Assembly: GCF_000687915.1 (NCBI RefSeq) | Contig: NZ_JHZY01000004.1 | Coordinates: 69,501 to 133,500, forward strand | Origin: Leeuwenhoekiella sp. MAR_2009_132 | GTDB taxonomy: Bacteria; Bacteroidota; Bacteroidia; Flavobacteriales; Flavobacteriaceae | DNA: 64,000 nucleotides | Direction: 5' to 3' | Part shown: positions 16,778 through 25,606 of the stretch, in pieces | How the letters are laid out: the number at the start of each line of letters is the position of its first letter | How positions within the stretch are numbered: the first letter of the stretch is position 1 | Notes under the pieces: model-generated | Databases searched by the model: none | What the model saw: the letters and a program-made list of their open reading frames with translations, nothing else | Told to the model about the DNA's origin: nothing | Program-made: the position numbers and the translations under genes

Positions 16778-18085
16778 TTATTTTAAATCGGTTAGTTCAA
16801 CTCTATAAGCTTCTTGAATTGCTTTGACTTCGTTGACAAATCGAGCAATTACATCAAACACAACTTCTTCATTAAAGGTTGGTGGCTCGGCTTTAAAGAC
16901 TAAATCATTTAAATACGCCAAAGCCTTTTCCTTATCTGGCTTCAACTCTTCAAGACGCTTGGCTTCACGTTCAGCACGTTCCTTAGCTTCCTGTTCTGCC
17001 TTTGCTTTGGATTCGGCTGCCTTTTGTTTTCTATGATCTTCTCTAGCCTTAGCGTTAACCAATTCCGTTTTAGCTTCCTGAATAAAGTCTTCAAACTCTT
17101 CAATGTCCATCGCGTAAACATCATCGTGGAATTTGTCAAGCTTCAAGTCAAGTTCCTTGTAGATGAATTCCATTTCTTCGGTTGATTTAAAGCCTACTTC
17201 TTCAAGTCGATTGCAACGGATTTCAAATGTTTTTTGATGACGGGCTTCTTCTGCTGCTTTAAATTCTTCTCGCTCTTTTCTCAATTTCGCTTCCTCTGCT
17301 TCGCGCAGTTTTTTAGCTTCTGCATCTGCTTTTTCTCTTGCTGCACGCTCTTTAGCTTCCTGATCTGCCTTAGCCTTTGCTTCGGCTTCGGCTTTAGCGC
17401 GAGCTTCTTCCTGCTGTTTTTCAAAGGCTGCTTTTTCTTTCTCAAGTTTTTCGCGTTCTACTCTAGCCTCTTCCTGTTCAGTCAAATATTTTTCACGTTC
17501 ACCTATCTGAGACTTAAGTAGGTTTCTTTTTTCAGCCCAATCCATTTCAAACTCTTCCAGTTCTTCACCGTCTTTAGCTACAATAGCATCAGCTAATTCT
17601 TGTTTAACTTTTTGTAGGCCTGCAAACTTTAGATCAGAAATAGTTTCCTTCCATTTTGAATAAGTTTCATTGATTCCTCCCAGAATCTTATCCTTACGCT
17701 CCTGCTCCTGACGTTCTTTCTCTGCTTTCTCACGCTCTTTGATTTCCTCGTAGCGTCTTACTTCTTCCTGTTGTTTGGTTTCGTGAGGAAGAGTGATGTC
17801 AATAAGTTCTTGAGAAGCTTCAGCAACTTTTGTTCTGAAATTTTTCAGTTTTGAAGCGATAGTTTTCTCTTGTTTCTGCACATCTGTTCTAGCCGTAACA
17901 AGAGTTGTTCTAGCTTTTTTTGCCTCCTCGTAAGTTGAATTGTCTTGAATTGCTACATAAGGATTTTCCTTTACGATTGCGAGTTGCTTTTCCTTCCATC
18001 CTTGAAGCTCTGGTAAAAGATTAGCTTCTAATTTTGCCAAATCGATTGTTTGGTCTTTTTCTAATTCTGCGATTGCTGTACTCAT
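16778..18085 (-). CDS. DUF1351-like phage coiled-coil protein
   Basis: 435 residues. The N-terminal 120 residues have the DUF1351 pattern (NPYVAIQDNSTYEEAKKART, VQKQEKTIASKLKNFRTKV). Long E/K/A/R-rich coiled coils follow at about 110-140, 200-285 and 335-385. A short globular C-terminal part ends RFVNEVKAIQEAYRVELTDL. DUF1351 genes lie beside RecT/exonuclease genes in many phages and may act in recombination. Confidence 0.7.
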   Translation of the reverse strand: MSTAIAELEKDQTIDLAKLEANLLPELQGWKEKQLAIVKENPYVAIQDNSTYEEAKKARTTLVTARTDVQKQEKTIASKLKNFRTKVAEASQELIDITLPHETKQQEEVRRYEEIKEREKAEKERQEQERKDKILGGINETYSKWKETISDLKFAGLQKVKQELADAIVAKDGEELEEFEMDWAEKRNLLKSQIGEREKYLTEQEEARVEREKLEKEKAAFEKQQEEARAKAEAEAKAKADQEAKERAAREKADAEAKKLREAEEAKLRKEREEFKAAEEARHQKTFEIRCNRLEEVGFKSTEEMEFIYKELDLKLDKFHDDVYAMDIEEFEDFIQEAKTELVNAKAREDHRKQKAAESKAKAEQEAKERAEREAKRLEELKPDKEKALAYLNDLVFKAEPPTFNEEVVFDVIARFVNEVKAIQEAYRVELTDLK

Positions 18086-18087
18086 TC

Positions 18088-18435
18088 TTAATAGTTATTT
18101 TGGTTAAAAAACATTGATTCTGATAATCCGAATTCTGCGTAGGGATCTAAATATTCTTGTTCTGGCTGATCTTCTCGCTTCTCAAGTTTCTCAACCGTTT
18201 TATTCATTAATCGCTGTAAGGCCAGGCGCTGCTCTTGGGTAGGTTCAAGCTGATTCCAGTTGCTTCCGTAATTGTGTCCGAAATCCTCTATGGTAACATT
18301 GTGACCGGTAACCATTTCAGCATAAAAGCTCATTTCGTATTGATTCAGTTTAGCTGTGAATCCTACAGTCTCTAGGTCATTGCCTGTATCAAGCTCAGCC
18401 TTTTTTAAAAGGTTTATAAAAACTGAATCTTTCAT
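18088..18435 (-). CDS. Phage early protein (115 aa)
   Basis: Unknown function; it starts MKDSVFINLLKKAELDTGND and has a C-terminal YLDPYAEFGLSESMFFNQ. The ATG overlaps the stop of the small membrane protein gene upstream as ATGA, so both are in one transcript. Confidence 0.45.
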   Translation of the reverse strand: MKDSVFINLLKKAELDTGNDLETVGFTAKLNQYEMSFYAEMVTGHNVTIEDFGHNYGSNWNQLEPTQEQRLALQRLMNKTVEKLEKREDQPEQEYLDPYAEFGLSESMFFNQNNY

Positions 18436-18575
18436 AGTAGATAGATTTGATAGATCAGGAATAAGAAAAAGGCAAATAAGAATCCCATTATTACACCTAA
18501 TTGCATTCCTGCAGATTCTCCTAAATCATAGCTCTCAACATTGAAGTCTCTAGAATTTGTTTTATGCTTGCTCAT
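18432..18575 (-). CDS. 47-residue membrane protein
   Basis: Read by hand; a polar N-terminus (MSKHKTNSRDFNVESYDLGE) precedes a hydrophobic helix GVIMGFLFAFFLFLIYQIYL. ATGA overlap with the next gene and 14-base overlap with the previous one support it. A role in superinfection exclusion or membrane anchoring of replication is possible but unproven. Confidence 0.5.
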   Translation of the reverse strand: MSKHKTNSRDFNVESYDLGESAGMQLGVIMGFLFAFFLFLIYQIYLL

Positions 18576-18753
18576 TAGTTTGAATTTTTGCCTCTTTAAA
18601 GAGTTGATTTATAAATTGTTTCTCCGTATCGCTGGTATCAGCTAATCGTTTACCATTAACTAACCATCTTCCGTTTTCCATTCTGGCTTCTAACTTGAGT
18701 CCTTGACAGTTTTTTGAACTCTTCTGCGTAGTAAGCTGTGCGTTGTTGCTCAT
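18562..18753 (-). CDS. 63-residue phage protein
   Basis: From the ATG at 18,753 it reads MSNNAQLTTQKSSKNCQGLK and then MENGRWLVNGKRLADTSDTE, ending IQTNEQA. Its first third overlaps the neighbouring 64-residue frame, so one of the two may be shorter than shown. Function unknown. Confidence 0.4.
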   Translation of the reverse strand: MSNNAQLTTQKSSKNCQGLKLEARMENGRWLVNGKRLADTSDTEKQFINQLFKEAKIQTNEQA

Positions 18754-18850
18754 AAGACATTGTTTTTGGTTTATCTGCTTTTTCAGCGATAAGAGCCTGT
18801 AAGTCTTCAAGAGACAAATGGTCTTTTGCTATTTGCAGATAAGGATTCAT
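18656..18850 (-). CDS. 64-residue phage protein
   Basis: It starts MNPYLQIAKDHLSLEDLQAL directly at the stop of the LuxR-type regulator gene (TAATG). It overlaps the following 63-residue frame by about 98 bases, an unusually long overlap even for a phage. Function unknown. Confidence 0.45.
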   Translation of the reverse strand: MNPYLQIAKDHLSLEDLQALIAEKADKPKTMSYEQQRTAYYAEEFKKLSRTQVRSQNGKRKMVS

Positions 18851-19461
18851 TATGCTAGAATTTGATTTTTATAAGAAGCGGAAACCAGACTAAGCTTGCA
18901 GTCTGTACCGGTCTTAGTGAAAAGGTTCTTCTTGTGGTGGTTTAGCGTGATAACAGTAATGTGAAGTGCGTCTGCAATCTCATAATCTGTACAGCCTCTA
19001 GCAGACATATCTATGATTAGAAGATCTCTGGTGTTTAGTTCTGCACCATTAATCTTTAAAGATTTATTAGCGAAAGCCAGTGATGGACAATTCTCAATGT
19101 GTCTAAAATTTTCAGATGGTTGTAGTTCACCATTTTTAATATCTGGCTTGTGATCTAAACCACCCCACATAAAGTAAGTGTATAATTCAACTTTGCGTAC
19201 AGTAGTAAGCGTAATACCTTCCTCTTTCTCTAATACTTTGAAGAATTTTTGAGCGGGCTTATCTTTGTAAAACTCATTAAGAATTAAAGCGAAATAAGTT
19301 GCTTGAAGTTTTTTAAATGGATAGCACTGACCACTTTGAAAGAAGCGAACTGTCATATCTTTTTTAATGCCTACGAATTCTAAATCAATAGGATTCTTTA
19401 AATCTAGGCCTGCAATTACAGCTTGTGGTAAGTTTACGGTTGTAGTACTTTTGTGGTGCAT
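18850..19461 (-). CDS. Phage regulator with C-terminal LuxR/GerE-type HTH
   Basis: 203 residues from the ATG at 19,461 (MHHKSTTTVNLPQAVIAGLD). Residues about 140-200 form a GerE-type helix-turn-helix: LNTRDLLIIDMSARGCTDYE then IADALHITVITLNHHKKNLF, with a typical basic recognition helix. The N-terminal part has no known domain. As the second early gene it probably activates or times early or late transcription. Confidence 0.7.
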   Translation of the reverse strand: MHHKSTTTVNLPQAVIAGLDLKNPIDLEFVGIKKDMTVRFFQSGQCYPFKKLQATYFALILNEFYKDKPAQKFFKVLEKEEGITLTTVRKVELYTYFMWGGLDHKPDIKNGELQPSENFRHIENCPSLAFANKSLKINGAELNTRDLLIIDMSARGCTDYEIADALHITVITLNHHKKNLFTKTGTDCKLSLVSASYKNQILA

Positions 19462-19531
19462 AATTTGAAAATTTAATAGTGAATATTTGAGATTTATGTG
19501 TTTGCCTTGTAGCTCCAACTACAGGGCTTTT

Positions 19532-19804
19532 TTATGCGGATTGTAAGGATTCAACAAACTGCTTGTTGGCCTCGATTGCTTTTATCTTTTCATCTTTATA
19601 ATGCTGAGCACATTTTTTAATCAATGATTCGATGTGCGGAATCTCTCTTGAGTTTCTAAAAGAATAACCAACCATTGCTTTGAGAGTTTCTTCATTCTTA
19701 TAGCCGTGACTGAAATTTGTCTCATTTGCGTAGTCCACTATTTTCTGAATGTGCTTTGCTCCTAACACTTTTCTAATCGCCCTAGCCGTTCTTTTATCTA
19801 TCAT
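19532..19804 (-). CDS. First early prophage gene (90 aa)
   Basis: It begins MIDKRTARAIRKVLGAKHIQ and has HGYKNEETLKAMVGYSFRNS in the middle. Unknown function. As the first gene facing the repressor across the operator region it takes the place of cro or cII-like genes, but no helix-turn-helix is obvious. Confidence 0.5.
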   Translation of the reverse strand: MIDKRTARAIRKVLGAKHIQKIVDYANETNFSHGYKNEETLKAMVGYSFRNSREIPHIESLIKKCAQHYKDEKIKAIEANKQFVESLQSA

Positions 19805-19883
19805 AGCAATCTGTCAATTTGAGATTGGTTTAATTGTTTTACATTTGTCAAACACTTTGTTTGTGTTTTGTTATCACAAATAT

Positions 19884-19901
19884 AATCACATTTTTGTGAT
19901 T
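19884..19901. promoter_or_regulatory. Repressor operator with TCACA half-sites
   Basis: A perfect inverted repeat AATCACA-TTTT-TGTGATT lies between the divergent repressor and early genes. Further half-sites are seen nearby: TATCACAA at 19,872, AAGCACAA at 19,904, AAGTCACATT at 19,913 and AAGTCACTTT at 19,942. Such clustered sites between divergent promoters fit binding of the CI-like repressor. Confidence 0.7.
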
Positions 19902-19955
19902 AAAGCACAATTAAGTCACATTTTTCAAATTTTAACGTTTTCAAGTCACTTTTTT

Positions 19956-20672
19956 ATGACTAGTAGTGAATTAAAGATCAAAAGAGAAGCTGCGGGGCTT
20001 AGTCAAGAAGAATTGGCTAATTTGGCAGGAATGCATAAGAATACTATTTACAACTACGAGAACGGGAGTAACATTCCTCCAAAGAAAATCACAATTTTAG
20101 AAAAAGCTCTGTCACAAAAAAATAATATTGAATCACAAAATTATATTTCTTCTGTGCCGGTTTATTTTTCTAGTGACTCTGATGATATCTATAACACAAA
20201 TGGTAACAAATTCACGGAAAAACCGGACGGAAGCTTTGATATTGAAGTTGATTTAATTCCTTTCGATGCTTATGCTAGTTACCTGGAAAGCTTAGAAGAA
20301 GCTGGTATTCATTCAGATTTTGAAAAGGTTGTTTTTAATGTTGACCGTTACGGGAGAGGCCATTATCAAGCTTTTAAGATTAAAGGTGAAAGTATGAATG
20401 GAGGAATGATAAACGATGTTCCAGATGGAGCTTTAGTTTTAGCTAGGGAAATAGGTAGGCATCTTTGGAAGGATGGGTTTCACGATGCTAATCACGGCTT
20501 TATTATATTGTGTAAAGACAGTATTTACCATAAGGATATAGTTGATTTTAATAAAGAAAATGGCGACATTATTTGTGAAAGCCGAAACAATAGCCGTGAA
20601 TTTGTAAAGCGATTCACTATTAATCTAAACGACGTTTACCAAATATTTAGAATTATAAAAAGACAGATGTAA
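19956..20672 (+). CDS. CI/LexA-like repressor with XRE HTH and S24 peptidase domains
   Basis: 238 residues from the ATG at 19,956; a longer frame from 19,749 would run through the operator and is rejected. Residues 3-55 are an XRE helix-turn-helix (LKIKREAAGLSQEELANLAG then MHKNTIYNYENG). The C-terminal S24 peptidase fold is marked by FKIKGESMNGG with the catalytic Ser in G-E-S-M, and DVPDGALVLARE after it; the Lys is probably in the following ILCKDSIYHKD region. Predicted to hold lysogeny and self-cleave upon RecA activation. Confidence 0.88.
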   Translation: MTSSELKIKREAAGLSQEELANLAGMHKNTIYNYENGSNIPPKKITILEKALSQKNNIESQNYISSVPVYFSSDSDDIYNTNGNKFTEKPDGSFDIEVDLIPFDAYASYLESLEEAGIHSDFEKVVFNVDRYGRGHYQAFKIKGESMNGGMINDVPDGALVLAREIGRHLWKDGFHDANHGFIILCKDSIYHKDIVDFNKENGDIICESRNNSREFVKRFTINLNDVYQIFRIIKRQM

Positions 20673-20673
20673 A

Positions 20674-21072
20674 ATGAAAAAAATAATCACAATTTTAAGT
20701 TTAGCTGTGTTATTTATTAGTTGTTCAAGTGATGACAGCGAAATACCAAACAGAGACGTAACCGTTTTAAACTCATCAACCTTTGTTTCCGAACAATACG
20801 TTAATTCAGATAATGAAATAAGATTGAATGCAATTAAATTTCTTGCGGACGGTAAAATTACTTACTTCAAGTCTGATGAATTTTACAATAAAATAGAATT
20901 GAGTGAAATAGATTTCGGAAGGTATGATTTGAATTATCCAAAAATATCAAACATAGCTAATGTGAATATTTTTTCTGAAGAAGAAATTACCATAGAAAAA
21001 GATTCAGAAGGGTTAATGTTTTTTGTAGCTGGTGGTTTGCGATATGAGTACGAAATAATAAATTTTAAATAG
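20674..21072 (+). CDS. Lipoprotein co-transcribed with the phage repressor
   Basis: 132 residues with a lipoprotein signal KKIITILSLAVLFISCSSDD; Cys-17 is the acylation site. The mature part is a small beta-rich domain with no recognised family. The ATG is placed one base after the repressor stop, so it is expressed in the lysogen. This makes it a candidate lysogenic-conversion gene, for example for superinfection exclusion at the cell surface. Confidence 0.75.
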   Translation: MKKIITILSLAVLFISCSSDDSEIPNRDVTVLNSSTFVSEQYVNSDNEIRLNAIKFLADGKITYFKSDEFYNKIELSEIDFGRYDLNYPKISNIANVNIFSEEEITIEKDSEGLMFFVAGGLRYEYEIINFK

Positions 21073-21227
21073 CAATTACTTCACTGAGCATAAGGATAAG
21101 CCCGGTGCTCAAATGCTTAAAAAACGATTACTGAATCGCATACCAAATCGAATACTATAACACGATTTTTTTAAGAATAACACGCTGCAAACCTAGTGTT
21201 TACGTTTCAAACTATAAGCTTAGCGGA

Positions 21228-21271
21228 TTCATAACCCGGAGGTCGGGGGATCGTGCCCCCCTCTCGCTACT
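21228..21271 (+). repeat. Left attachment site (tRNA-Met 3' half)
   Basis: It begins TTCATAACCCGGAGGTCGGG: the anticodon CAT, the 3' side of the anticodon stem, a variable loop and a T arm ending CTCTCGCTAC. No matching 5' half (expected GTAGCGAG...) lies upstream, so this is a fragment, not a gene. It is identical over 44 bases to 48,149-48,192. Confidence 0.85.
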
Positions 21272-21278
21272 TGATAAT

Positions 21279-21308
21279 CAGGCAGTTACATTAATTTGTA
21301 GCTGCCTG
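21279..21308 (+). terminator. Hairpin after left att site
   Basis: CAGGCAGTTACA and TGTAGCTGCCTG pair over 12 positions with one G-U, loop TTAATTT. No T-run follows, so termination is uncertain; it may be the former tRNA terminator or an integrase-related structure. The stretch 21,340-21,796 beyond it is AT-rich and I see no gene there. Confidence 0.4.
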
Positions 21309-21317
21309 ACTCATTAA

Positions 21318-21337
21318 AGGTACAACATAGGTACAAC
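21318..21337 (+). repeat. Direct repeat DR-left, likely integrase arm site
   Basis: The 20-base sequence holding two GGTACAAC units separated by ATA occurs here, 46 bases inside the left att site, and again at 48,023-48,042 between the integrase gene and the right att site. An identical motif near both ends suggests integrase or excisionase arm binding. Confidence 0.6.
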
Positions 21338-21796
21338 TTTAACATTTTTAACACTTGAAAATGACCGTGTTCTACCAATCTAAATCAATTCAATTCAAAG
21401 TTAATTTCCCTCTATTTTTCTTCTGAAATAGCTCACTTTACTTTTATACAAGTTCAAAAACCTGGTGTTCTAATTAAAATCAGCAAACTTTTTTCTTCTT
21501 TTCTATACTAAAATGACGTTTTTAAGCTCTTTGCTGGGGTCTGAATTAAAACTTTCTCAGAATTTAAATGTTGATAAGTCTACCAATCTTAAAAGAGATC
21601 CATTTAATTTATACTCTATTGTGAATGAATAATTTCAATTGATATCAAATTATATGGTTTTCGTTTAATCCATTTTGTGTATAAAAATGAGTTTAGTTTA
21701 AGCCTCTAAACTAAACTCCTACTTACTTTTATCTAAGGAATTCTATAAAAAAGAAACAAAGCGCTTTGTTCAGTATTCACATTAAAAACGAATATT

Positions 21797-22078
21797 ATGA
21801 ACACGATTAAATTAGACGAAAGGCTGGAGCGAATTGAATCGCTTCTGCTCGCCCAGAAAAAAGTACTTACTATTGAAGAAGCCTGCGATTATACAGGTAT
21901 GTCTCGCAGCTACCTTTACAAATTAACTTCTACCGGAGCGATACCACACTGCAAACCCAGTGGCAAACTCATCTATTTCGATATTGATTTGCTAAATGAA
22001 TGGCTTTTAAACAATCAACAAGATTCTCATTTTCAAATTGAAGATAAGAATCGTAGTACAACTTCTAAGAAACGTTGA
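21797..22078 (+). CDS. Excisionase-like helix-turn-helix protein (HTH_17)
   Basis: 93 residues. The core VLTIEEACDYTGMSRSYLYK then LTSTGAIPHCKPSGKLIYFD is the MerR/AlpA-like HTH_17 domain with the typical K-P-x-G-K-L-I-Y-F wing. Such proteins begin the replication/mobilisation block of Bacteroidota mobilizable elements and act as excision factor or regulator. A GC-rich hairpin (CACCCCATC...GATGGGGTG, about 22,091-22,113) follows the gene as a terminator. Confidence 0.82.
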   Translation: MNTIKLDERLERIESLLLAQKKVLTIEEACDYTGMSRSYLYKLTSTGAIPHCKPSGKLIYFDIDLLNEWLLNNQQDSHFQIEDKNRSTTSKKR

Positions 22079-22141
22079 TTAGTTCAATTTACACCCCATC
22101 TCACGGATGGGGTGTTCCTTTTTCATTTAAAATACCTTATT

Positions 22142-23359
22142 ATGAAAGCCATACCATATATACGTGTAGGAACCTCTTATTACAAATCAGTTAAAGCACC
22201 TACTATTGCAGGTCACTTTAATGAATTCTTAATTCCCTGGAGTATTGAAACTATAAGACAGGATCATGGTAAAACCTATTTAAGTAAAATACTAAAGTAT
22301 GATGGGTTTACCTGTATTCCCAGTCATACTGATTTTAAACCAGCATACTACCATTTTTATAATACCTACTCTCCGCTTAGCAAAAAACCAAAGGAAGGAA
22401 CCATAAGTTACACTCAAAAATTTATCAAGCATATTTTTGGAGAGCATTATGAGTTAGGACTGGATTACCTGCAACTACTTTACTTGCGGCCAGTTCAGAT
22501 ACTGCCGATTTTATGTTTGGTATCACGAGAACGTTCCACCGGTAAAAGCACCTTCTTAAAATGGTTGAAAATCATTTTTGAAAACAATCTCACCTATCTG
22601 ACTAATGACAGTTTTACCAGTCAGTTTAATGCAGATTGGGCAAATAAACTGCTAATCTGTATTGATGAGGTGCTCTTTAATAAAGAAGAACTCACAGAAC
22701 GAATCAAATACCTGAGCACAACCAATATCAATATGCTTGAAGCGAAAGGTAAAGATAAACGAGAGGTTGAGTTTTTTGGAAAGTTTATACTCTGTAGTAA
22801 TAATGAGGATAATTTTATAAAGATAGATGGAAACGAGACCCGATTTTGGATTCGAAAAATTCCAAGGGTTGATCAGGAAGTAACCAATTACTTAGAACAT
22901 CTAGAAGCTGAAGTCCCAGCCTTTCTTTACTTTTTGAAGCATCGTAAAATCCATTCGAAGCATGCTACCAGAATGTGGTTTCATTCGAGTCAAATTAGAA
23001 CAAAAGCATTAACCCGATTAGTGCTCCATAATCGAAACCGGGTAGAAAAAGAACTTGCTGAGATTCTGCTTTTGGCATTGGATCATTTCAATCTTACTGA
23101 AATTGATCTCTGTCCCATTGATGCTTTGAATCTCTTGAGTAAAACCAGAATCAAAACAGATCTTACTCAATTGAGAAGGCTGCTTAAAAAAGATTGGAGG
23201 ATCACTAACAAATCTAATACGCTTTGCTACCAAAAGCTGCTGATGTGGCAAGACGGATCACTTCAGTTTACCGAGGCTAAAGGAAGGTATTTTACCATCA
23301 CTAAGGATTTTCTAATTGAAAATTTTGATGCACTGATGAATGATGAAGCTGAAGATTAG
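22142..23359 (+). CDS. Superfamily 3-type replication helicase
   Basis: 405 residues from the ATG at 22,142. Walker A VSRERSTGKSTFLKW lies near residue 128, Walker B KLLICIDEV near residue 170, and a sensor-like FILCSNNEDNF near residue 209, as in phage/plasmid DUF5906-type primase-helicases. The N-terminal 120 residues are the usual element-specific part. It precedes a toprim primase, and together they should allow replication of the excised circle. Confidence 0.78.
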   Translation: MKAIPYIRVGTSYYKSVKAPTIAGHFNEFLIPWSIETIRQDHGKTYLSKILKYDGFTCIPSHTDFKPAYYHFYNTYSPLSKKPKEGTISYTQKFIKHIFGEHYELGLDYLQLLYLRPVQILPILCLVSRERSTGKSTFLKWLKIIFENNLTYLTNDSFTSQFNADWANKLLICIDEVLFNKEELTERIKYLSTTNINMLEAKGKDKREVEFFGKFILCSNNEDNFIKIDGNETRFWIRKIPRVDQEVTNYLEHLEAEVPAFLYFLKHRKIHSKHATRMWFHSSQIRTKALTRLVLHNRNRVEKELAEILLLALDHFNLTEIDLCPIDALNLLSKTRIKTDLTQLRRLLKKDWRITNKSNTLCYQKLLMWQDGSLQFTEAKGRYFTITKDFLIENFDALMNDEAED

Positions 23360-23544
23360 TATTTGTAGCTATTAAAGTACTCATCATTTATTCATCTTTA
23401 AATCATCAAAATAAAAAGTGATGCAGATGAAAAAAAAAGAATGATGAGCTGATGCCCTTTTGATGATTTAAGAAAACTAAAACCCATAAGGGATAGCAGC
23501 CTAAAACATCACTTCATCAAAAAATAACTCCAAAGTAAAGCCTG

Positions 23545-24399
23545 ATGAAAAAAGAAAAACTATCGTGTGAAAATGCCCGAAAAATTTCCATCGTGAAGGC
23601 GCTGGAATTTTTAGGACACCTTCCCACTCGCAATTCGGAAAAGGAAGCTTGGTTTCTGAGTCCCCTTCGGTCAGAAACCCAAGCATCCTTTAAAGTTTCT
23701 AAAACATTAAACTGCTGGTACGATCACGGATTAGGTAAAGGCGGCAACTGTATCGATCTGGTTTGTGCCCTTTCAAAAGTATCCGTGAGCGATGCATTAG
23801 CGATTCTAGCTCAGCTTAAAACGGTTCATTATGATCTACCCAAACAGCAGGAAACCAATTTTAAGGAATCTAGAATTGAAATCAAGCACGTAAAAACGAT
23901 TCAACATCCAGCACTAATAGAATATTTGAGTGAACGAAAAATTAGTCTGATTGCTGCAAAGAGATTCTGTAGGGAAGTTCATTATACTATTGGAAATAAA
24001 TACTATTTCTCAATTGCACTGAAGAACAATTCCGGAGGATGGGAATTTAGAAATCGCCACTGTAAATCGTCCAGTTCTCCAAAAGATCTGACTTTGGTTA
24101 AAAATGGATTTTCATATTTAATTATTCTAGAAGGAATGTTTGACCTGTTATCGCTTATTACAGTATATCCAAATTTAAAACGAGAGGCTGATTTTCTGAT
24201 TTTAAACTCCATTGCTTTTGCAGATAAAGCACTCCCCTATTTTGAAAATTATGAAGTTATTGAATTGTATCTGGATCAGGATGAAGCCAGTAGAAAAATC
24301 ACAGCTTTCTTCTTGAATTCAACTTCAAAATGCATTGATAAATCTGAGTTCTATACTGCTGAAAAAGATCTTAATGCCTGGCTAATGAAAACAAATTAA
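23545..24399 (+). CDS. DNA primase with CHC2-like zinc region and toprim domain
   Basis: 284 residues. The N-terminus carries FLSPLRSETQASFKVSKTLN and CWYDHGLGKGGNCIDLVCAL, the pattern of the CHC2 zinc-binding primase region. The toprim part has LIILEGMFDLLSL (Glu) near residue 194 and VIELYLDQDEASRK (D-x-D) near residue 235. This short primase is standard in Bacteroidota mobilizable elements beside MobA/MobC. Start lies 185 bases after the helicase stop. Confidence 0.8.
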   Translation: MKKEKLSCENARKISIVKALEFLGHLPTRNSEKEAWFLSPLRSETQASFKVSKTLNCWYDHGLGKGGNCIDLVCALSKVSVSDALAILAQLKTVHYDLPKQQETNFKESRIEIKHVKTIQHPALIEYLSERKISLIAAKRFCREVHYTIGNKYYFSIALKNNSGGWEFRNRHCKSSSSPKDLTLVKNGFSYLIILEGMFDLLSLITVYPNLKREADFLILNSIAFADKALPYFENYEVIELYLDQDEASRKITAFFLNSTSKCIDKSEFYTAEKDLNAWLMKTN

Positions 24400-24488
24400 A
24401 ACTGATTTCTGGAAAGCAGGGCAAGATGTGTGGCTGTGGCCACAATCTTGCTTTGCTCCCGGTGGTTGCAAAGAAAAAAACACAAACG

Positions 24489-24785
24489 ATGAAACGAGCA
24501 CTTATCAAATTTAGATGCAGCGTTTATGAGAAAAAATTGCTGCAGGTAAAAGCTAAAGCTGCAGGTTCTTCTTTAAGTGCCTTTTGCAGAAACAGCTTAA
24601 TGGAACAACAGATCACCGAGCGGATGAATGAAGAGCATATCAATACCTATAAAATGCTGGTGACGTATCACAACAATTTTAAACGGATTGGAAACATGTA
24701 TAAAAAAGGAAATCCAAAGCTCAGTGAAGAAGTCATTTTAGTGGCTGAAGAAATTAAGAAACATTTAAAATCCATACTCAAATGA
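24489..24785 (+). CDS. mobC: Mobilisation accessory protein MobC
   Basis: 98 residues from the ATG at 24,489 (MKRALIKFRCSVYEKKLLQV). It shows the ribbon-helix-helix pattern with AGSSLSAFCRNSLM and a C-terminal helical part YHNNFKRIGNMYKKGNPKLS, typical for MobC proteins that bind oriT and help the relaxase. The stop overlaps the relaxase start (ATGA). oriT is expected upstream but was not located. Confidence 0.78.
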   Translation: MKRALIKFRCSVYEKKLLQVKAKAAGSSLSAFCRNSLMEQQITERMNEEHINTYKMLVTYHNNFKRIGNMYKKGNPKLSEEVILVAEEIKKHLKSILK

Positions 24786-25606
24786 TTGGCAAAGGAAGTT
24801 CCATATCCCGTACTCTTGGAGCTTTGCGATATGGCAATAATCAAGAGAAAGAAGCTGAGCAAGTTTATAGCGACCTAATCACTGGAGAAACTGCAGAAGA
24901 AATCAGTCAGGAATTTAAAGCAGTGCAAGCGCTCAATCAAAATTGTGAGCGCAATACTTTGAGTTTTATTCTAAGCCCAACGGTGACCGATGGAGCTCAA
25001 ATGAATACTGAGGATTTAGGCAAACTCACTAAAACCTTTATTGAACACATGAAATTGCAAGACCGACAGGCAGTGGCTTATGTACATCGAGATAAAGCGC
25101 ATACACACGTGCATCTTTACGTCAATCGTATTGATCTAAAGGGGAAAGCGTATAACGACAGTTTTATTGGAAAGCAGAGTCAATTGGCTGCTGAGCGAAC
25201 TGCAAAGCAAATGGGTATTCAAACCGTGCAGGACGTACAGCTTGAAAAAAATAAAGCGCTCGCACATACGCGAGGTGAAATCCATAAGGCACATCAGCAA
25301 GCCATTCAAGACCCCTCTAAAGATCTTCAGACTTACATCAATCGAATGCAAAAGCAGCAAATTACTGTAGTTCCGGTGATCAATAAATCCAAACAGCTGC
25401 AGGGTTTTCGCTTTGAATACAAAGGTCAAAATATAAAAGGAAGTGAAGTACATCGCTCGATGTCGGCTAGTAATTTACTCAAATCCATCAACCGTGCAAA
25501 AAGTGTTGTTCTATCTGGAGGGAGCATTCCTATTGCACCGAGCTTGGCCAAAGCTGTGGCTAAGAAAGCCCTAAAAATTGTAATCGATAAAGGAATTGGA
25601 ATATGA
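24782..25606 (+). CDS. mobA: Relaxase (MobA-type mobilisation nuclease)
   Basis: 274 residues. The metal-binding motif VHRDKAHTHVHLYVNRID (about 100-117) is the three-histidine signature of relaxases, and SRTLGALRYGNNQEKEAEQV at the N-terminus holds the candidate catalytic tyrosine. The C-terminus is helical. It nicks oriT to start transfer by a helper conjugation system. It overlaps mobC and the next gene by four bases each. Confidence 0.85.
   Translation: MIGKGSSISRTLGALRYGNNQEKEAEQVYSDLITGETAEEISQEFKAVQALNQNCERNTLSFILSPTVTDGAQMNTEDLGKLTKTFIEHMKLQDRQAVAYVHRDKAHTHVHLYVNRIDLKGKAYNDSFIGKQSQLAAERTAKQMGIQTVQDVQLEKNKALAHTRGEIHKAHQQAIQDPSKDLQTYINRMQKQQITVVPVINKSKQLQGFRFEYKGQNIKGSEVHRSMSASNLLKSINRAKSVVLSGGSIPIAPSLAKAVAKKALKIVIDKGIGI

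Larger units (their letters stand above)
1..21227. mobile_element. Prophage, right-hand part
   Basis: Portal, large and small terminase, NinB, YqaJ exonuclease, DUF3127, DUF1351 and YopX-like genes on one strand, with a divergent CI/S24 repressor at the right, show a temperate tailed phage. Capsid, tail, lysis and integrase genes are not seen and should lie left of the window. The right border is placed at the tRNA-Met fragment at 21,228 by inference: the last phage-like gene ends at 21,072 and the next genes belong to a mobilizable element. Confidence 0.85.

Noticed and set aside
16942..17521. Frames opposite or beside the coiled-coil gene
   Set aside because: Typical shadows of a repetitive Glu/Lys/Ala coding sequence.
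21228..21271. Complete tRNA-Met gene
   Set aside because: No 5' half (GTAGCGAG...) precedes; only the 3' half is present.
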